Source: Cytophagales bacterium (GTDB lineage: Bacteria > Bacteroidota > Bacteroidia > Cytophagales > Cyclobacteriaceae). Taken from it: a stretch of 64,000 nucleotides of DNA. Of the stretch, positions 26,128 through 34,804 are shown piece by piece. Each line of letters starts with the position of its first letter. The first letter of the stretch is position 1. Location: contig JADBYQ010000036.1 in assembly GCA_020402945.1 (NCBI GenBank), positions 44,573-108,572 of the forward strand. Direction: 5' to 3'. The position numbers were made by a program, and so were the translations under genes. Under the pieces are notes generated by a model, which did no database searches, was not told the DNA's origin, and saw only the letters and a program-made list of their open reading frames with translations.

Positions 26128-26961
26128 CTACTTTTTCGATTTTATGGTGTATGTCCAAACCGGGCACTTTACATGATTGACAACACTTTCGGTAATGCTG
26201 CCGGAAACAAAGTGGGAAAGTCCCTTGCGGCCATGGGTGGCCATGGCTAACATATCGGCCTTCACTTCATTTGTAAACGCTATGATTCCGTCCGGCTCAT
26301 AGCGGTCATTGCGAATATTTAGGGTATAGTTGCGAAACTTAAAGTGTGATGCATACTCTTTTAGCTCATTGTCACGCACAAAGTTGAAAGGTGTATTTAA
26401 GAACAGGATATGCAATTTGGCTTTGAAGAATGCTTGCACGACCATCAGTTTCTTGATAAAATCGGTTTGATTTAGTTCTAAAGAGGTAGGGAATACGATA
26501 TTCTTAATCTTTGAAACCGGAATAGCTTTGCGAATAGCGAATACAGGGACTTTCGAGAATCGAACGATCTTTTCAGTATTGGATCCTACAAAAAACTCTT
26601 GCAGCCCGGAGGCCCCATGGGTTCCCATGACGACCAAATCCGGCTTCTTCTCTTCTATGAAGTCGCGGATCATCATAGAGGCAGGTCCGTGAACGACAAA
26701 AAATTTAACTTTTTTATACCCCTTACCAAATTTCTGCTGCAATCTGTCAAAGCTCTTCTTGGCATCTTTTTCCAATTCCTTGCTCATCCCCAGGTTAAAT
26801 GCATAGGTGGGCATTCCAAACGAGGCTTCATAAGCTATTGGTATATCAATCACCTTTACTACCAATACAGATCCCTTGCTTTTTATTGCAAGGTCAATGG
26901 CAAATTTGAAGGCCTCAATGGCGGGCTCAGAGAAATCGCATGGCACTATTATCTTTTTCAT
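26128..26961 (-). CDS. Tandem universal stress protein (UspA family)
   Basis: A 277-aa protein beginning MKKIIVPCDFSEPAIEAFK. The first domain has the ATP motif GTHGASGLQEFFVGSNTEKIV, and the second ends with ATHGRKGLSHFVSGSITESVV, so both domains keep the G-x2-G-x9-G-S/T signature. The differing domain completeness compared with its neighbours suggests divided roles. Confidence 0.9.
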   Translation of the reverse strand: MKKIIVPCDFSEPAIEAFKFAIDLAIKSKGSVLVVKVIDIPIAYEASFGMPTYAFNLGMSKELEKDAKKSFDRLQQKFGKGYKKVKFFVVHGPASMMIRDFIEEKKPDLVVMGTHGASGLQEFFVGSNTEKIVRFSKVPVFAIRKAIPVSKIKNIVFPTSLELNQTDFIKKLMVVQAFFKAKLHILFLNTPFNFVRDNELKEYASHFKFRNYTLNIRNDRYEPDGIIAFTNEVKADMLAMATHGRKGLSHFVSGSITESVVNHVKCPVWTYTIKSKK

Positions 26962-27011
26962 ATCTTGGTTTGGGTAATGGAGTTAACGGTTCGATCAAAT
27001 TAAAGGTGAAG

Positions 27012-27647
27012 TTACAACTTCTTTATTGCATTTCTTAAACTTTTGTAGTTGCTGCTTATTTCTGTCTTGATATCATCATAGGCTGCGGCTGGCAAGGCTT
27101 TTAACTTCTTTGCTTTCTTTCGAAAAGATTCGATAGACTTTCTCACGATATCCATTTCCGACCGGAAGCCTTCTTTGATTTCAAACTTCTTGATGCCAAA
27201 TTTCAAGCGTAGGATCTCTAGTTTGAGCAAGAATTTTTCGATCTCATGACCAAAATAGCCCTTCACTTCCATTTTATGCAGCAACGATTTGATTTCCTCC
27301 TCCAGGGCAATGGTGGCAGCGATCAGTGTCTTTATCTGCGAATCAAATGACTCCTTTGATTGCACCTTGCCGACTTGAAGTTGTAACTCCACCGCCTCAA
27401 ATTTCATTTTCAGTACCAGTGGAATCGGTTGATCCAAAGCAGACTGAACAGATTTTTTCAAGTTGCTTATACCCCTGACGAATTCCTTTTTTACCTCTTC
27501 CAATTTTTCTTTGGCTTCTGATTTGCCCAGCGACAGTTGAAGAGCCAGTTCATCAATCTCTTGCTGGGCTAGCAGTAATCCTTCCGCCATTTTTTCCAGA
27601 AGGGGTGTTTTGATTTTAGTTTCGTTGGTTTCCATAAACAATGTCAT
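27012..27647 (-). CDS. Predicted coiled-coil protein inside the Usp operon
   Basis: A 211-aa Lys/Glu/Leu-rich helical protein with no signal or membrane helix and no recognisable domain. Heptad-like stretches (EKLEEVKKEFVRGISNLKKS, KFLLKLEILRLKF) suggest a long helical bundle. The start overlaps the upstream usp stop by ATGA-type coupling (27644-27647). A scaffold or partner of the Usp proteins is a guess from position. Confidence 0.7.
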   Translation of the reverse strand: MTLFMETNETKIKTPLLEKMAEGLLLAQQEIDELALQLSLGKSEAKEKLEEVKKEFVRGISNLKKSVQSALDQPIPLVLKMKFEAVELQLQVGKVQSKESFDSQIKTLIAATIALEEEIKSLLHKMEVKGYFGHEIEKFLLKLEILRLKFGIKKFEIKEGFRSEMDIVRKSIESFRKKAKKLKALPAAAYDDIKTEISSNYKSLRNAIKKL

Positions 27648-28492
27648 TTGATTTGATACCGTGATTCGTCAATCACAAAACTCAACACGGGTAATTTGGA
27701 TTGAAATAGTACGCTTTCTGTAACTCCTACCAGATAGCCCGCTTTTTGCTTTCGTAGATGAGTAGCCATCGAAATTATTTGAGCATTCCTTTTCTTCGCA
27801 CAAGTCAATATTCCCTCATCTTTCTCGGCACTGTTTTGTATTACATGGTGAAACTTGACTCGCTTTTGAACAATGGTAAACTGTTTCATTCTTGCTTCCA
27901 TGGTAGTATCGTCAATGAAATGCCCTGCCGTGTTTACATAGGCTAAATCGATGTTTGCACCCACATCGCTGGCAAGGTTTTTAATAGTATTTATCATTGG
28001 GCGTACATCTTCATCAAAGTTTGAGGCAAATAGAATTTTTTTAATTGCACCAAAAGTGTAATTCTTCTTAACGCCTAAGACAGGGCTGTGCGCCATTCGA
28101 ATCACTTTCTGCGCGGTCGAGCCAATGTACTTGAGCTCGGTATCTCCGGCTCCATGAACTCCCATTACGATTAAATCTATTTTGTTCTTTTTTGCGAATA
28201 GTACAATTTGTTCAAAGGGCACCCCACCGTAAACATGTGTAAATACGTTACGATCTTTAAATACTGCCTGTTTGGAAAACTTTTCCAACTTTATTCTCGC
28301 TTCTACCAGCGCCACTTCCAATGCTGGATACTTTTGTTGTGTCGAAACGGCTAATTTGTGCCACCCTACGGGAATTTTGGCCAGATGCAGGAGATGAATA
28401 TTACCACCTGTTTTTCGAGCAATTGTCACTGCTGCTTTGGCTGCGCTGGAGGAGTAGGGCGAAAAGTCGATGGGAACAAGAATGTTTTTCAT
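27644..28492 (-). CDS. Tandem universal stress protein (UspA family)
   Basis: A 282-aa protein starting MKNILVPIDFSPYSSSAAKAA, ATP motif GVHGAGDTELKYIGSTAQKVI in the first domain and a degenerate second domain ending VLSFVIDESRYQIK. It is the first gene of the minus-strand operon. A strong FNR-like palindrome lies 111-128 nt upstream, but no clear -7 box was seen for this direction. Confidence 0.9.
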   Translation of the reverse strand: MKNILVPIDFSPYSSSAAKAAVTIARKTGGNIHLLHLAKIPVGWHKLAVSTQQKYPALEVALVEARIKLEKFSKQAVFKDRNVFTHVYGGVPFEQIVLFAKKNKIDLIVMGVHGAGDTELKYIGSTAQKVIRMAHSPVLGVKKNYTFGAIKKILFASNFDEDVRPMINTIKNLASDVGANIDLAYVNTAGHFIDDTTMEARMKQFTIVQKRVKFHHVIQNSAEKDEGILTCAKKRNAQIISMATHLRKQKAGYLVGVTESVLFQSKLPVLSFVIDESRYQIK

Positions 28493-28602
28493 AGCTATTT
28501 ATTTTAGATAGTTGAGTTCGTTAGACATGTTCTGCTGACTCGTTTGCTGATACTAAGCTAACCCTGTCTGTCCGGTTGAAGAACCTCGGTCATCATTACT
28601 CC

Positions 28603-28620
28603 GCATGATTTTCATCATGC
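28603..28620. promoter_or_regulatory. FNR-like palindrome between the Usp operon and the CHAD gene
   Basis: Perfect 18-nt palindrome GCATGATTTTCATCATGC with TTTC at its centre, containing the TGAT-N4-ATCA core. It lies between divergent units. No TAnnTTTG box stands at the expected distance in either direction; it is followed by TTTTTC, so a hairpin/terminator role is the alternative. Confidence 0.5.
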
Positions 28621-28668
28621 TTTTTCGCGAGATAGAGTTATTGGAACAGGAGAAAAATCTGTTCTGCA

Positions 28669-28713
28669 ATTGATCTAAGTCATGCTATAATGTTAGATTC
28701 TCTATTACCTTTC
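28669..28713 (+). promoter_or_regulatory. FNR-like operator and -7 element of the CHAD gene
   Basis: ATTGATCTAAGTCATG (28669-28684, TGA-N6-TCA core) and TACCTTTC (28706-28713, one mismatch to TAnnTTTG). The distance from centre to box end is 36.5 nt, the same as in the sulfur promoters. The ATG is at 28741. Confidence 0.55.
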
Positions 28714-28740
28714 TAAGCCAGATCGGCTGTAGATTGGAAA

Positions 28741-29481
28741 ATGAAAAAGTTAAGTTCTTATGCTAACAAACGCTTTAAAGCCCTCATCGATAGCTTACAT
28801 AGTTATCATCAAATTGATGAACCGGAGGTGCTTCATTCTTTAAGGGTTGAACTGAAGAAAATCAAATCAATTCTCAATCTATTGCAATACGGGTTACCAA
28901 ATTTTAGAGGCCATAAACATTATATTCCTTTTCGAACGATTTTTAGAAGAGCCGGAGAGATTCGTCAACCAGAAGTTATTTACAAGCTGCTTTTACAAAA
29001 TCAAATTGAAGGAATTACAGATTCACAAATTCCAAATGCTGACCAGGAAGAACGCTTACTCTCGGCATTTAAGAATGACGTGCCAATGTTTATAGCAACA
29101 GTGACTGCTAAAAGAAGTAAATTGAAGGAGTACATAAAAAATCTTACTGAAAAAAAGGCTGGAAAATACCTAACAAAAAGAAGGCGACAGGTAAAACGTC
29201 TGCTTTTCCCTGTTTTCGAACCAGATGCACTTCATAAGACGCGAAAAATTATCAAAGAGATTATTTTTCTCGACTGGGTAGATAAGGACAAGCCGTCAGT
29301 TACTTTTCTTAAGAAGATAGAGAATAGAATTGGTCAATGGCACGATAAACAAGTCTTGTTGAAGATTTTGAACAGTACTCAATATAAAGATCAATCTGCT
29401 ATTCTGATAGCCAGTTGCCAGGAAGATTTGGTGAATCTAAAAATGGCTATCCAAGCGCACTATGGCAAAGGGAAAATTTGA
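28741..29481 (+). CDS. CHAD domain-containing protein
   Basis: A 246-aa basic, all-helical protein. The conserved HxLRVxLKKIKSxLxLL pattern appears as LHSLRVELKKIKSILNLL, and DALHKTRKIIKEI with RIGQWHDKQVLL gives the second half motif of CHAD. CHAD domains bind polyphosphate and are often found with stress and phosphate genes. It is divergent from the Usp operon with FNR-like sites between. Confidence 0.8.
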   Translation: MKKLSSYANKRFKALIDSLHSYHQIDEPEVLHSLRVELKKIKSILNLLQYGLPNFRGHKHYIPFRTIFRRAGEIRQPEVIYKLLLQNQIEGITDSQIPNADQEERLLSAFKNDVPMFIATVTAKRSKLKEYIKNLTEKKAGKYLTKRRRQVKRLLFPVFEPDALHKTRKIIKEIIFLDWVDKDKPSVTFLKKIENRIGQWHDKQVLLKILNSTQYKDQSAILIASCQEDLVNLKMAIQAHYGKGKI

Positions 29482-29521
29482 AGAGCATTGTCCGCAGAAA
29501 ATATTATTAAGCATTATCTGA

Positions 29522-30532
29522 ATGGATTCGATCACACATGTTGCATTAGGTGGATTACTAGGCGAGGCTATTGTAGGAAAGCAACTTGGCAAGAGAGCAT
29601 TGGTATGGGGTGCAATTGCTCAGTCAATACCGGATATTGATTTTCTTGCATCTTTTTTTGTAGATGCTTCGCACAATCTACTTGCGCACAGAGGGTTTAC
29701 TCATTCATTCTTTTTTGCATTGATCATTACTCCAGCGTTGGCATGGCTAACCTCATTCCTGTATCGCGAGGAGGGGATTGGTTATCGGAAATGGCTTGCT
29801 TTTTTTGGACTTCAAATTGTGATACATCTGCTGATTGACTCTTTGAATGCCTATGGTGTAGGGTGGTTAGTACCATTTTCTGCGCAACGGTTTTCTTTTA
29901 ACGTGCTCTTTGTGGCGGATCCGTTTTACTCGATTGGTTTGGGTATTTCTTTCTTAGCATTGCTTGTTATCCCTTTAAAAAGCAAATACCGTGTTAAGTG
30001 GGCATTTGTCGGTTTGGTTTTATCGTCTGGTTACCTGTTTTACACGTTTACCAACAAGTATGGAATTAACAACGATGTGCAACGAATCATTAAACAGCAA
30101 CATCTTGCCTCTGTTCGCTACTTTTCCACACCCACGCCCTTGAATAATTGGTTATGGTACATAGTAGTAGAGGAGAAGAATGGCTACCAAATTGGCTATC
30201 GCTCGGTTTTCGATCAAAAGGACTCCACATTGTTTCATTACTTCTCAAAAAATGATTCATTGCTGCAGCCTATTCGCTCGCGCGAAGACGTGAAGCAGTT
30301 AGTTCAATTTTCCCAAGGTTACTATACGGTCAGTCAGCGCTCGGACGCGTTGGTTTTTAGTGAGCTTCGCTTTGGCCAACAGGCTGGTTGGTATGACCCA
30401 CAAGCGAAATTTGTCTTCGAGTATGATTTGACGCATGCTGATAAAAATCAACTTGCCGTGCAGCGAGGTCGTTTTGCCAAGTGGAATGCGGCTAGTATAA
30501 ATGCTCTGATAGAGCGTATCAAAGGAAATTAA
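29522..30532 (+). CDS. YdjM/LexA-binding type membrane metal-dependent hydrolase
   Basis: A 336-aa integral membrane protein of the DUF457 group. Conserved residues: MDSITHVALGG (H6), AQSIPDIDFL, and HRGFTHSFFF, a putative metal-binding His/Asp set near the first helices, then four to five membrane helices and a soluble C-terminal region of about 150 residues. Starts 40 nt after the CHAD gene and is probably co-transcribed. The substrate is not known. Confidence 0.82.
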   Translation: MDSITHVALGGLLGEAIVGKQLGKRALVWGAIAQSIPDIDFLASFFVDASHNLLAHRGFTHSFFFALIITPALAWLTSFLYREEGIGYRKWLAFFGLQIVIHLLIDSLNAYGVGWLVPFSAQRFSFNVLFVADPFYSIGLGISFLALLVIPLKSKYRVKWAFVGLVLSSGYLFYTFTNKYGINNDVQRIIKQQHLASVRYFSTPTPLNNWLWYIVVEEKNGYQIGYRSVFDQKDSTLFHYFSKNDSLLQPIRSREDVKQLVQFSQGYYTVSQRSDALVFSELRFGQQAGWYDPQAKFVFEYDLTHADKNQLAVQRGRFAKWNAASINALIERIKGN

Positions 30533-30921
30533 AAAAGCGAATTCACTGCGAGGATCCGCCCCTGTTTGATCTTCAAAGAAATTAGAAAATGGACTGGATG
30601 TTTAGTAGCGTCAATTCTTCCTCTATTTTTCACATAGTTTAGCAGCATCGGGAATGGCTTGGTTCGCTGTTTCTGATAACTCGGCATATCAAAGTATTTT
30701 TTATGTTTATTTTTCTAAAAAAGTATTTTGTTTTTTACGGATGCAAGATTCTTTTGATCGCTAGAGTTTCAAATCTAGTTGGCGTCAAAGCCTAAGTTGC
30801 GTTTTCTCTTAATGAAGAATACTATCTAAAAGTTACCCGTCAGTATAATTTTTAGCCATCAATTTTTCTGGGCAAAATGGATGATCTTAGTCACTCAGAA
30901 AGTGAGAGGAATAGTTGCCTC
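30533..30921. other. Convergent intergenic region, no gene seen
   Basis: About 390 bp between converging stops. I see no supported gene. A TGATCTTAGTCA palindrome at 30882-30893 has the Crp/Fnr core, but it lies downstream of both neighbours. A small TCACT/AGTGA hairpin (30891-30905) follows it near the end of the ABC operon and could help terminate. Confidence 0.5.
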
Positions 30922-31605
30922 CTATTGCTTAATGATTCTCCCGTCTTCCATCTCAATGGTACGGTGTGTATTTTTGGCAAACTCCTGATCATGGGTAACT
31001 ACCAGCAAGGTTTGTTTGTTTTCTTCTGCCAGTTTCTTAAAAATATCAAAAACCACCAGACTATTTTTCTTATCCAAATTCCCGGTGGGTTCATCGCACA
31101 TCACGATACTGGGGCTGTTGATCAGGGCACGGGCGATGGCTACGCGTTGCTTTTCCCCGCCAGAGAGTTGGTCGGCTTTTTTGGCTGCCAGCGACTGAAT
31201 GCCTAAGGTATTCAACCTATCCATAGCGAGATCCTTCACTTCAACTTCTGAATGAATCCCTAGCTTGAGACCAGGAAGCATTACATTTTCTAATACAGTA
31301 AATTCATTTAGTAAATAGTGAAACTGAAAAACAAAACCAATACTCTCGTTGCGTACTCTGGCCAGTTGCTTTTCGGTTCTTCCCCTCATTGCCTGTCCAC
31401 CAATGTACAAATCACCCTCATAGTCGGTATCCATGGTAGAGAGTATATAGAGCAAGGTAGATTTACCGCATCCTGACTTACCGGTAACTGAAACAAACTC
31501 ACCTTTTTTAATGATCAAGGAAACATCTTTTAACACCGGAATGGTGACCGGGTCATGAAAACTCTTGTTGATGTGCTCGGCTTGTAGTACAATGCTTTCG
31601 TCCAT
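30922..31605 (-). CDS. ABC transporter ATP-binding protein, LolD/MacB type
   Basis: A 227-aa ATPase with Walker [13 protein letters not shown]-loop FVFQFHYLL, signature LSGGEKQR and Walker [13 protein letters not shown]; the LolD/MacB-type insertion GxDL...RxxxIGFVFQ is present. It is the last gene of a four-gene unit (lipoprotein, HlyD-like, permease, ATPase) with gaps of 1 nt or overlap. It powers the FtsX-like permease. Confidence 0.92.
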   Translation of the reverse strand: MDESIVLQAEHINKSFHDPVTIPVLKDVSLIIKKGEFVSVTGKSGCGKSTLLYILSTMDTDYEGDLYIGGQAMRGRTEKQLARVRNESIGFVFQFHYLLNEFTVLENVMLPGLKLGIHSEVEVKDLAMDRLNTLGIQSLAAKKADQLSGGEKQRVAIARALINSPSIVMCDEPTGNLDKKNSLVVFDIFKKLAEENKQTLLVVTHDQEFAKNTHRTIEMEDGRIIKQ

Positions 31606-31606
31606 A

Positions 31607-32866
31607 CTATTTGCCGCGAATGATTATAACAGGATCTACTTTACTGGCTTTACGAGAAGGTGCCCAGCCAGCCAGATAGGTTGTCACCAAAGAAAAAATA
31701 GAAGCAATCAGATAAAAAGCGGGATTGTAATTGATAGGATAAGTTCTAATCGTAGGTAGTGAAGGAGTATTGAACGGAATTTGATCAATGAACATAGACA
31801 GCAGAAAACCAAAGAACAGCCCCAACAAACCACCAAAAAAGCCAATGCTTATGGCAATGACTAGAAAGATTCTATTTACATCCAGACCAGAGAAGCCGAT
31901 GGCTTTTAAGATGGCGATCGAATCCATTTTTTCATAGATCATCATATTCAGAATATTGTAAATTCCAAAACCCGCTACAATCAACAACACAATTCCAACG
32001 GAGTAGGAGATCAACGATCGCACCGATGAACCGGTTTCAAATTGCGAGTTGGCCGTCTGAATATCTTCCGCATCTGCGTTGAATAATTTCGCAAACTCTT
32101 TGGCAACCGTTGGTGCTTGGTTGATATCCACCATTTTTAATTGAATATCAGTAACGTAGTCACTTGGTTTGCCAAGTATCTTTTGAGTAGTACCGATAGA
32201 AGCATAACTCTGCACTTTATCTAGCTCTTGCAATCCGGATTGAAAAAAGCCAACTACTTTGAGTGAGAACTGCTGTTGTTTGGCCGTGGTTACCAGTACT
32301 ACATCGCCAATATTGGCCAGCAGTTTGGCGGCCAACCCTTTCCCTAAGATAATGCTGTTCGACACATTTTCTATATCGAGGGGGTTTCCTTGCGTGACGT
32401 AGTCGTTGAAATGAAACAAGCTGCTTTCTTCCCGTGCATCGATGCCGTTGACTACGCCTGTAATGTCGATGGACCCATCATTAAAGAAAACTTGTGCAGT
32501 GATTTTGGGTGCCACGCCTGTTACCCGATTGTCTTTTCGTAAGGCCTGCATGATCGCCTGACTATTATATATTTCTTGTCGGCTACTACCCGATTTTATG
32601 GATCTTATAAAATTATAACTGCCTTTGTAGTCTTTTGACTGGTTGATGGGTTGATCCAGACTAGGTTTGATCTCATTAAATAACCGGATGTGAGCTGTAC
32701 GATTTAAGATGAGCCCATCGAGCAAATCATTTAAACCTGTCATGAAACTCAGTAGCGTGATAAACATAGTGATACTGAAGGTTACACCGATAGCAGCAAC
32801 TAACGTTTGCTTCCAGCGTGCCAATAAAAGTGCTTTGGCAATGCGTATGATTAGGTGGGCGTTCAT
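31607..32866 (-). CDS. ABC transporter permease, MacB/LolC-FtsX type
   Basis: A 419-aa permease with four membrane helices: one near the N-terminus (VAAIGVTFSITMFITLLSFM), three at the C-terminus (VGIVLLIVAGFGIYNILNMM, IGFFGGLLGLFFGFLLSMF, FYLIASIFSLVTTYLAG) and a large periplasmic domain in between. The MKAIxGF motif (ILKAIGFSGLDVNRIF) is typical of FtsX-like domains. With the HlyD-like lipoprotein it forms a mechanotransmission-type exporter. Confidence 0.9.
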   Translation of the reverse strand: MNAHLIIRIAKALLLARWKQTLVAAIGVTFSITMFITLLSFMTGLNDLLDGLILNRTAHIRLFNEIKPSLDQPINQSKDYKGSYNFIRSIKSGSSRQEIYNSQAIMQALRKDNRVTGVAPKITAQVFFNDGSIDITGVVNGIDAREESSLFHFNDYVTQGNPLDIENVSNSIILGKGLAAKLLANIGDVVLVTTAKQQQFSLKVVGFFQSGLQELDKVQSYASIGTTQKILGKPSDYVTDIQLKMVDINQAPTVAKEFAKLFNADAEDIQTANSQFETGSSVRSLISYSVGIVLLIVAGFGIYNILNMMIYEKMDSIAILKAIGFSGLDVNRIFLVIAISIGFFGGLLGLFFGFLLSMFIDQIPFNTPSLPTIRTYPINYNPAFYLIASIFSLVTTYLAGWAPSRKASKVDPVIIIRGK

Positions 32867-33942
32867 GGATTAGGCTTATAGATCACATCGGAAGCAGATA
32901 ATCCATTGAGGATTTCCACTTTCTGGTAGTCCCTTAAGCCAATGGTTACCCTACGCTTTTCATTTTTATTTACCAACACCACAGAATCTCCAATCAGGTA
33001 ATTTCTTGGAATCGTGAGGGCTTTCTCTTTGGTATTAATAACTATGTTGGCTTCCACCGATAGATTAGGGTAGAGTATGGCGGGCTTGGAGATAAATTTT
33101 GCGTTTACGGTAAAGGAGCGAGATTGTTCGTTCATGAGTGGCTCGATCGTGGTTACGATTGCTTCAAAGACTTGTCCTTTATAGCTGTCCATCGTAAAAA
33201 GTACCTTTTGTCCTTCTTGCAAACGCACAATATCAAATTCATCCACTTTCATTTCCAAGATAAAATCAGAGGCATCGCCCAGAATGGCTACGGGGTTTAA
33301 GGTGTTGACAAATTCTCCTTTCTCCTTCAAGATTTTATACACTTTCCCATCTGCATCGGCCTTTACAATGTAATCCCCAGCCAGGGCGTTGCTAATTCTT
33401 AAATTGTTTTTTGCCTGATCAGAAGCAAATTCCAATTGCTTTTTTAAATCGCGATAGTTTAATAGTGATACTTCATAGCTGGTGACCGAGTTTTTATAAG
33501 CCAACTCGCGTTGTTCTAATTCAACCATACTGCCTACTCCTTGTTTCCTTAAATTTGCCTGCCTTACAAAAAGCAATGAATCATTTTTTAGTTTGCTATA
33601 CGCAAGATCACTGTTTACTTTGGCAGCTTTTAGTTTATCCGCATTTGACCTAATGTCTGTATAATCGGAAGCCAACTTGGCATTCGACATGTTTAATTTA
33701 GATGGCTCATTTAATAGTTTGAACAAAGGAGTGCCCTTTTTTACCAGATCTCCTTCCGTTACCAATATCTCCTGGATAAGTCCGTTTACGGTAGAGTAGA
33801 CCTGATATTGGTTTTTGCTTTTGACGGTACCTGAGGCATATACTGATTCAGAGATATTGACAACTGAAGGAGACGTTACTTCTGTCTTTTTGTTGCAGGA
33901 GAAAGTAGTTAGAAACAGCAGCGTGAGCAAGAAATACCTCAT
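32863..33942 (-). CDS. HlyD/MacA-type periplasmic adaptor lipoprotein
   Basis: About 359 aa from ATG 33942: MRYFLLTLLFLTTFSC is a lipoprotein signal with lipobox TFSC. The body has the lipoyl-like hairpin halves (VNGLIQEILVTEGDLVKKGTPL; then DADGKVYKILKEKGEFV), a coiled coil and a beta-barrel domain. It is the adaptor of the ABC exporter and overlaps the permease start by four bases. I prefer 33942 over 33966 because the longer form adds basic residues before the signal. Confidence 0.85.
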   Translation of the reverse strand: MRYFLLTLLFLTTFSCNKKTEVTSPSVVNISESVYASGTVKSKNQYQVYSTVNGLIQEILVTEGDLVKKGTPLFKLLNEPSKLNMSNAKLASDYTDIRSNADKLKAAKVNSDLAYSKLKNDSLLFVRQANLRKQGVGSMVELEQRELAYKNSVTSYEVSLLNYRDLKKQLEFASDQAKNNLRISNALAGDYIVKADADGKVYKILKEKGEFVNTLNPVAILGDASDFILEMKVDEFDIVRLQEGQKVLFTMDSYKGQVFEAIVTTIEPLMNEQSRSFTVNAKFISKPAILYPNLSVEANIVINTKEKALTIPRNYLIGDSVVLVNKNEKRRVTIGLRDYQKVEILNGLSASDVIYKPNP

Positions 33943-33977
33943 ACGGATTGTTAGTAGAACTACCAAAATAGGAAAAA

Positions 33978-34523
33978 TTATCTGCGTTTCGGAGGAAACT
34001 CTTTTAGAATTTCGTAGACGGCTTCTGCAATTTCCTTTTCTGTAAGTTGGAGATTCCTATTGTTCAAAACTTCGGTGGCCCATCCTCTCCAAATCAGGTT
34101 GTTATTTTTGGCGTCCATCAAATCGATGATAAGCGTGCCTTCTTGGTATTGATAAACATACATTTGGCTGCGCGTCCAGTAAGGGCTATAGTAGTAGCCA
34201 TATGGTGCTGGACTTACAGACGAACGATTCTCAACGATAATGTGATAGTGCACGCGAAAATCCGGATTCTCTTCATCGAAAGGTATTCCCTTTGCCTGAA
34301 ACTGCAATTCGACAGCTTTTCTGATTCTTTTGTCGGTGAGCTCGTTATAAAGCAATGGATTATTTTTTGATTCAATTTCTTTCTCAGGGAGCCATGCATA
34401 CGTTTTATAAATGACTAAGTTAACGTCTCGGTCGTAGTCTGAGCGAACACTAATTTGATTGCTGCAATTGATTTCGAACAGTAAAAAACTTGCTGCTACT
34501 ACTATCATAAGTTTCGTTTTCAT
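33978..34523 (-). CDS. DUF4136-type lipoprotein-like protein
   Basis: A 181-aa exported protein: MKTKLMIVVAASFLLFEINC gives a lipoprotein-like signal ending at Cys20, followed by SVRSDYDRDVNLVIYKTYAWLPE, the start typical of DUF4136. The C-terminus has LIWRGWATEVL and a pattern of paired repeats. It precedes the adaptor by 35 nt and is probably its operon head. Function unknown. Confidence 0.8.
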   Translation of the reverse strand: MKTKLMIVVAASFLLFEINCSNQISVRSDYDRDVNLVIYKTYAWLPEKEIESKNNPLLYNELTDKRIRKAVELQFQAKGIPFDEENPDFRVHYHIIVENRSSVSPAPYGYYYSPYWTRSQMYVYQYQEGTLIIDLMDAKNNNLIWRGWATEVLNNRNLQLTEKEIAEAVYEILKEFPPKRR

Positions 34524-34644
34524 ACTATTATACTCTAAAGAAATTGATAAACACGTTTACATATCTCCCTCAAGAAATTTGTTTTGAACTCTGTTCGCAG
34601 AATCACTGCTGACGAACCAGATTGGTCTAACGACCTTTTGCGTT

Positions 34645-34711
34645 CAAAGATAGCTCTCTTAATATCCACGAGGCTATGAGCAACGTTTGCTTCAATGATG
34701 ATTTTCATCAC
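34645..34711 (-). promoter_or_regulatory. -7 box and FNR-like palindrome upstream of the ABC exporter operon
   Basis: On the minus strand TATCTTTG (34652-34645) fits TAnnTTTG. ATGATTTTCATCAC at 34698-34711 carries TGAT-N4-ATCA. The centre is 22 nt further from the -7 box than in the class II sites, i.e. near -63.5, a class I-like position. The core resembles the palindrome at 28603-28620. Confidence 0.45.
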
Positions 34712-34804
34712 TCGCCAAGAATAGATGATTTCGTTTTCTGTAAATCTTGGAAGCGATGATGTTTATCGCCCTTTCTAACAGATAAACTGAGTGCTCCTGC
34801 TTCT

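Noticed and set aside
30882..30893. TGATCTTAGTCA palindrome
   Set aside because: Has the Crp/Fnr core but lies downstream of both neighbouring genes with no promoter to act on.
30877..31206. 109-codon plus-strand frame
   Set aside because: It lies opposite the LolD-type ATPase gene and reflects its antisense strand.
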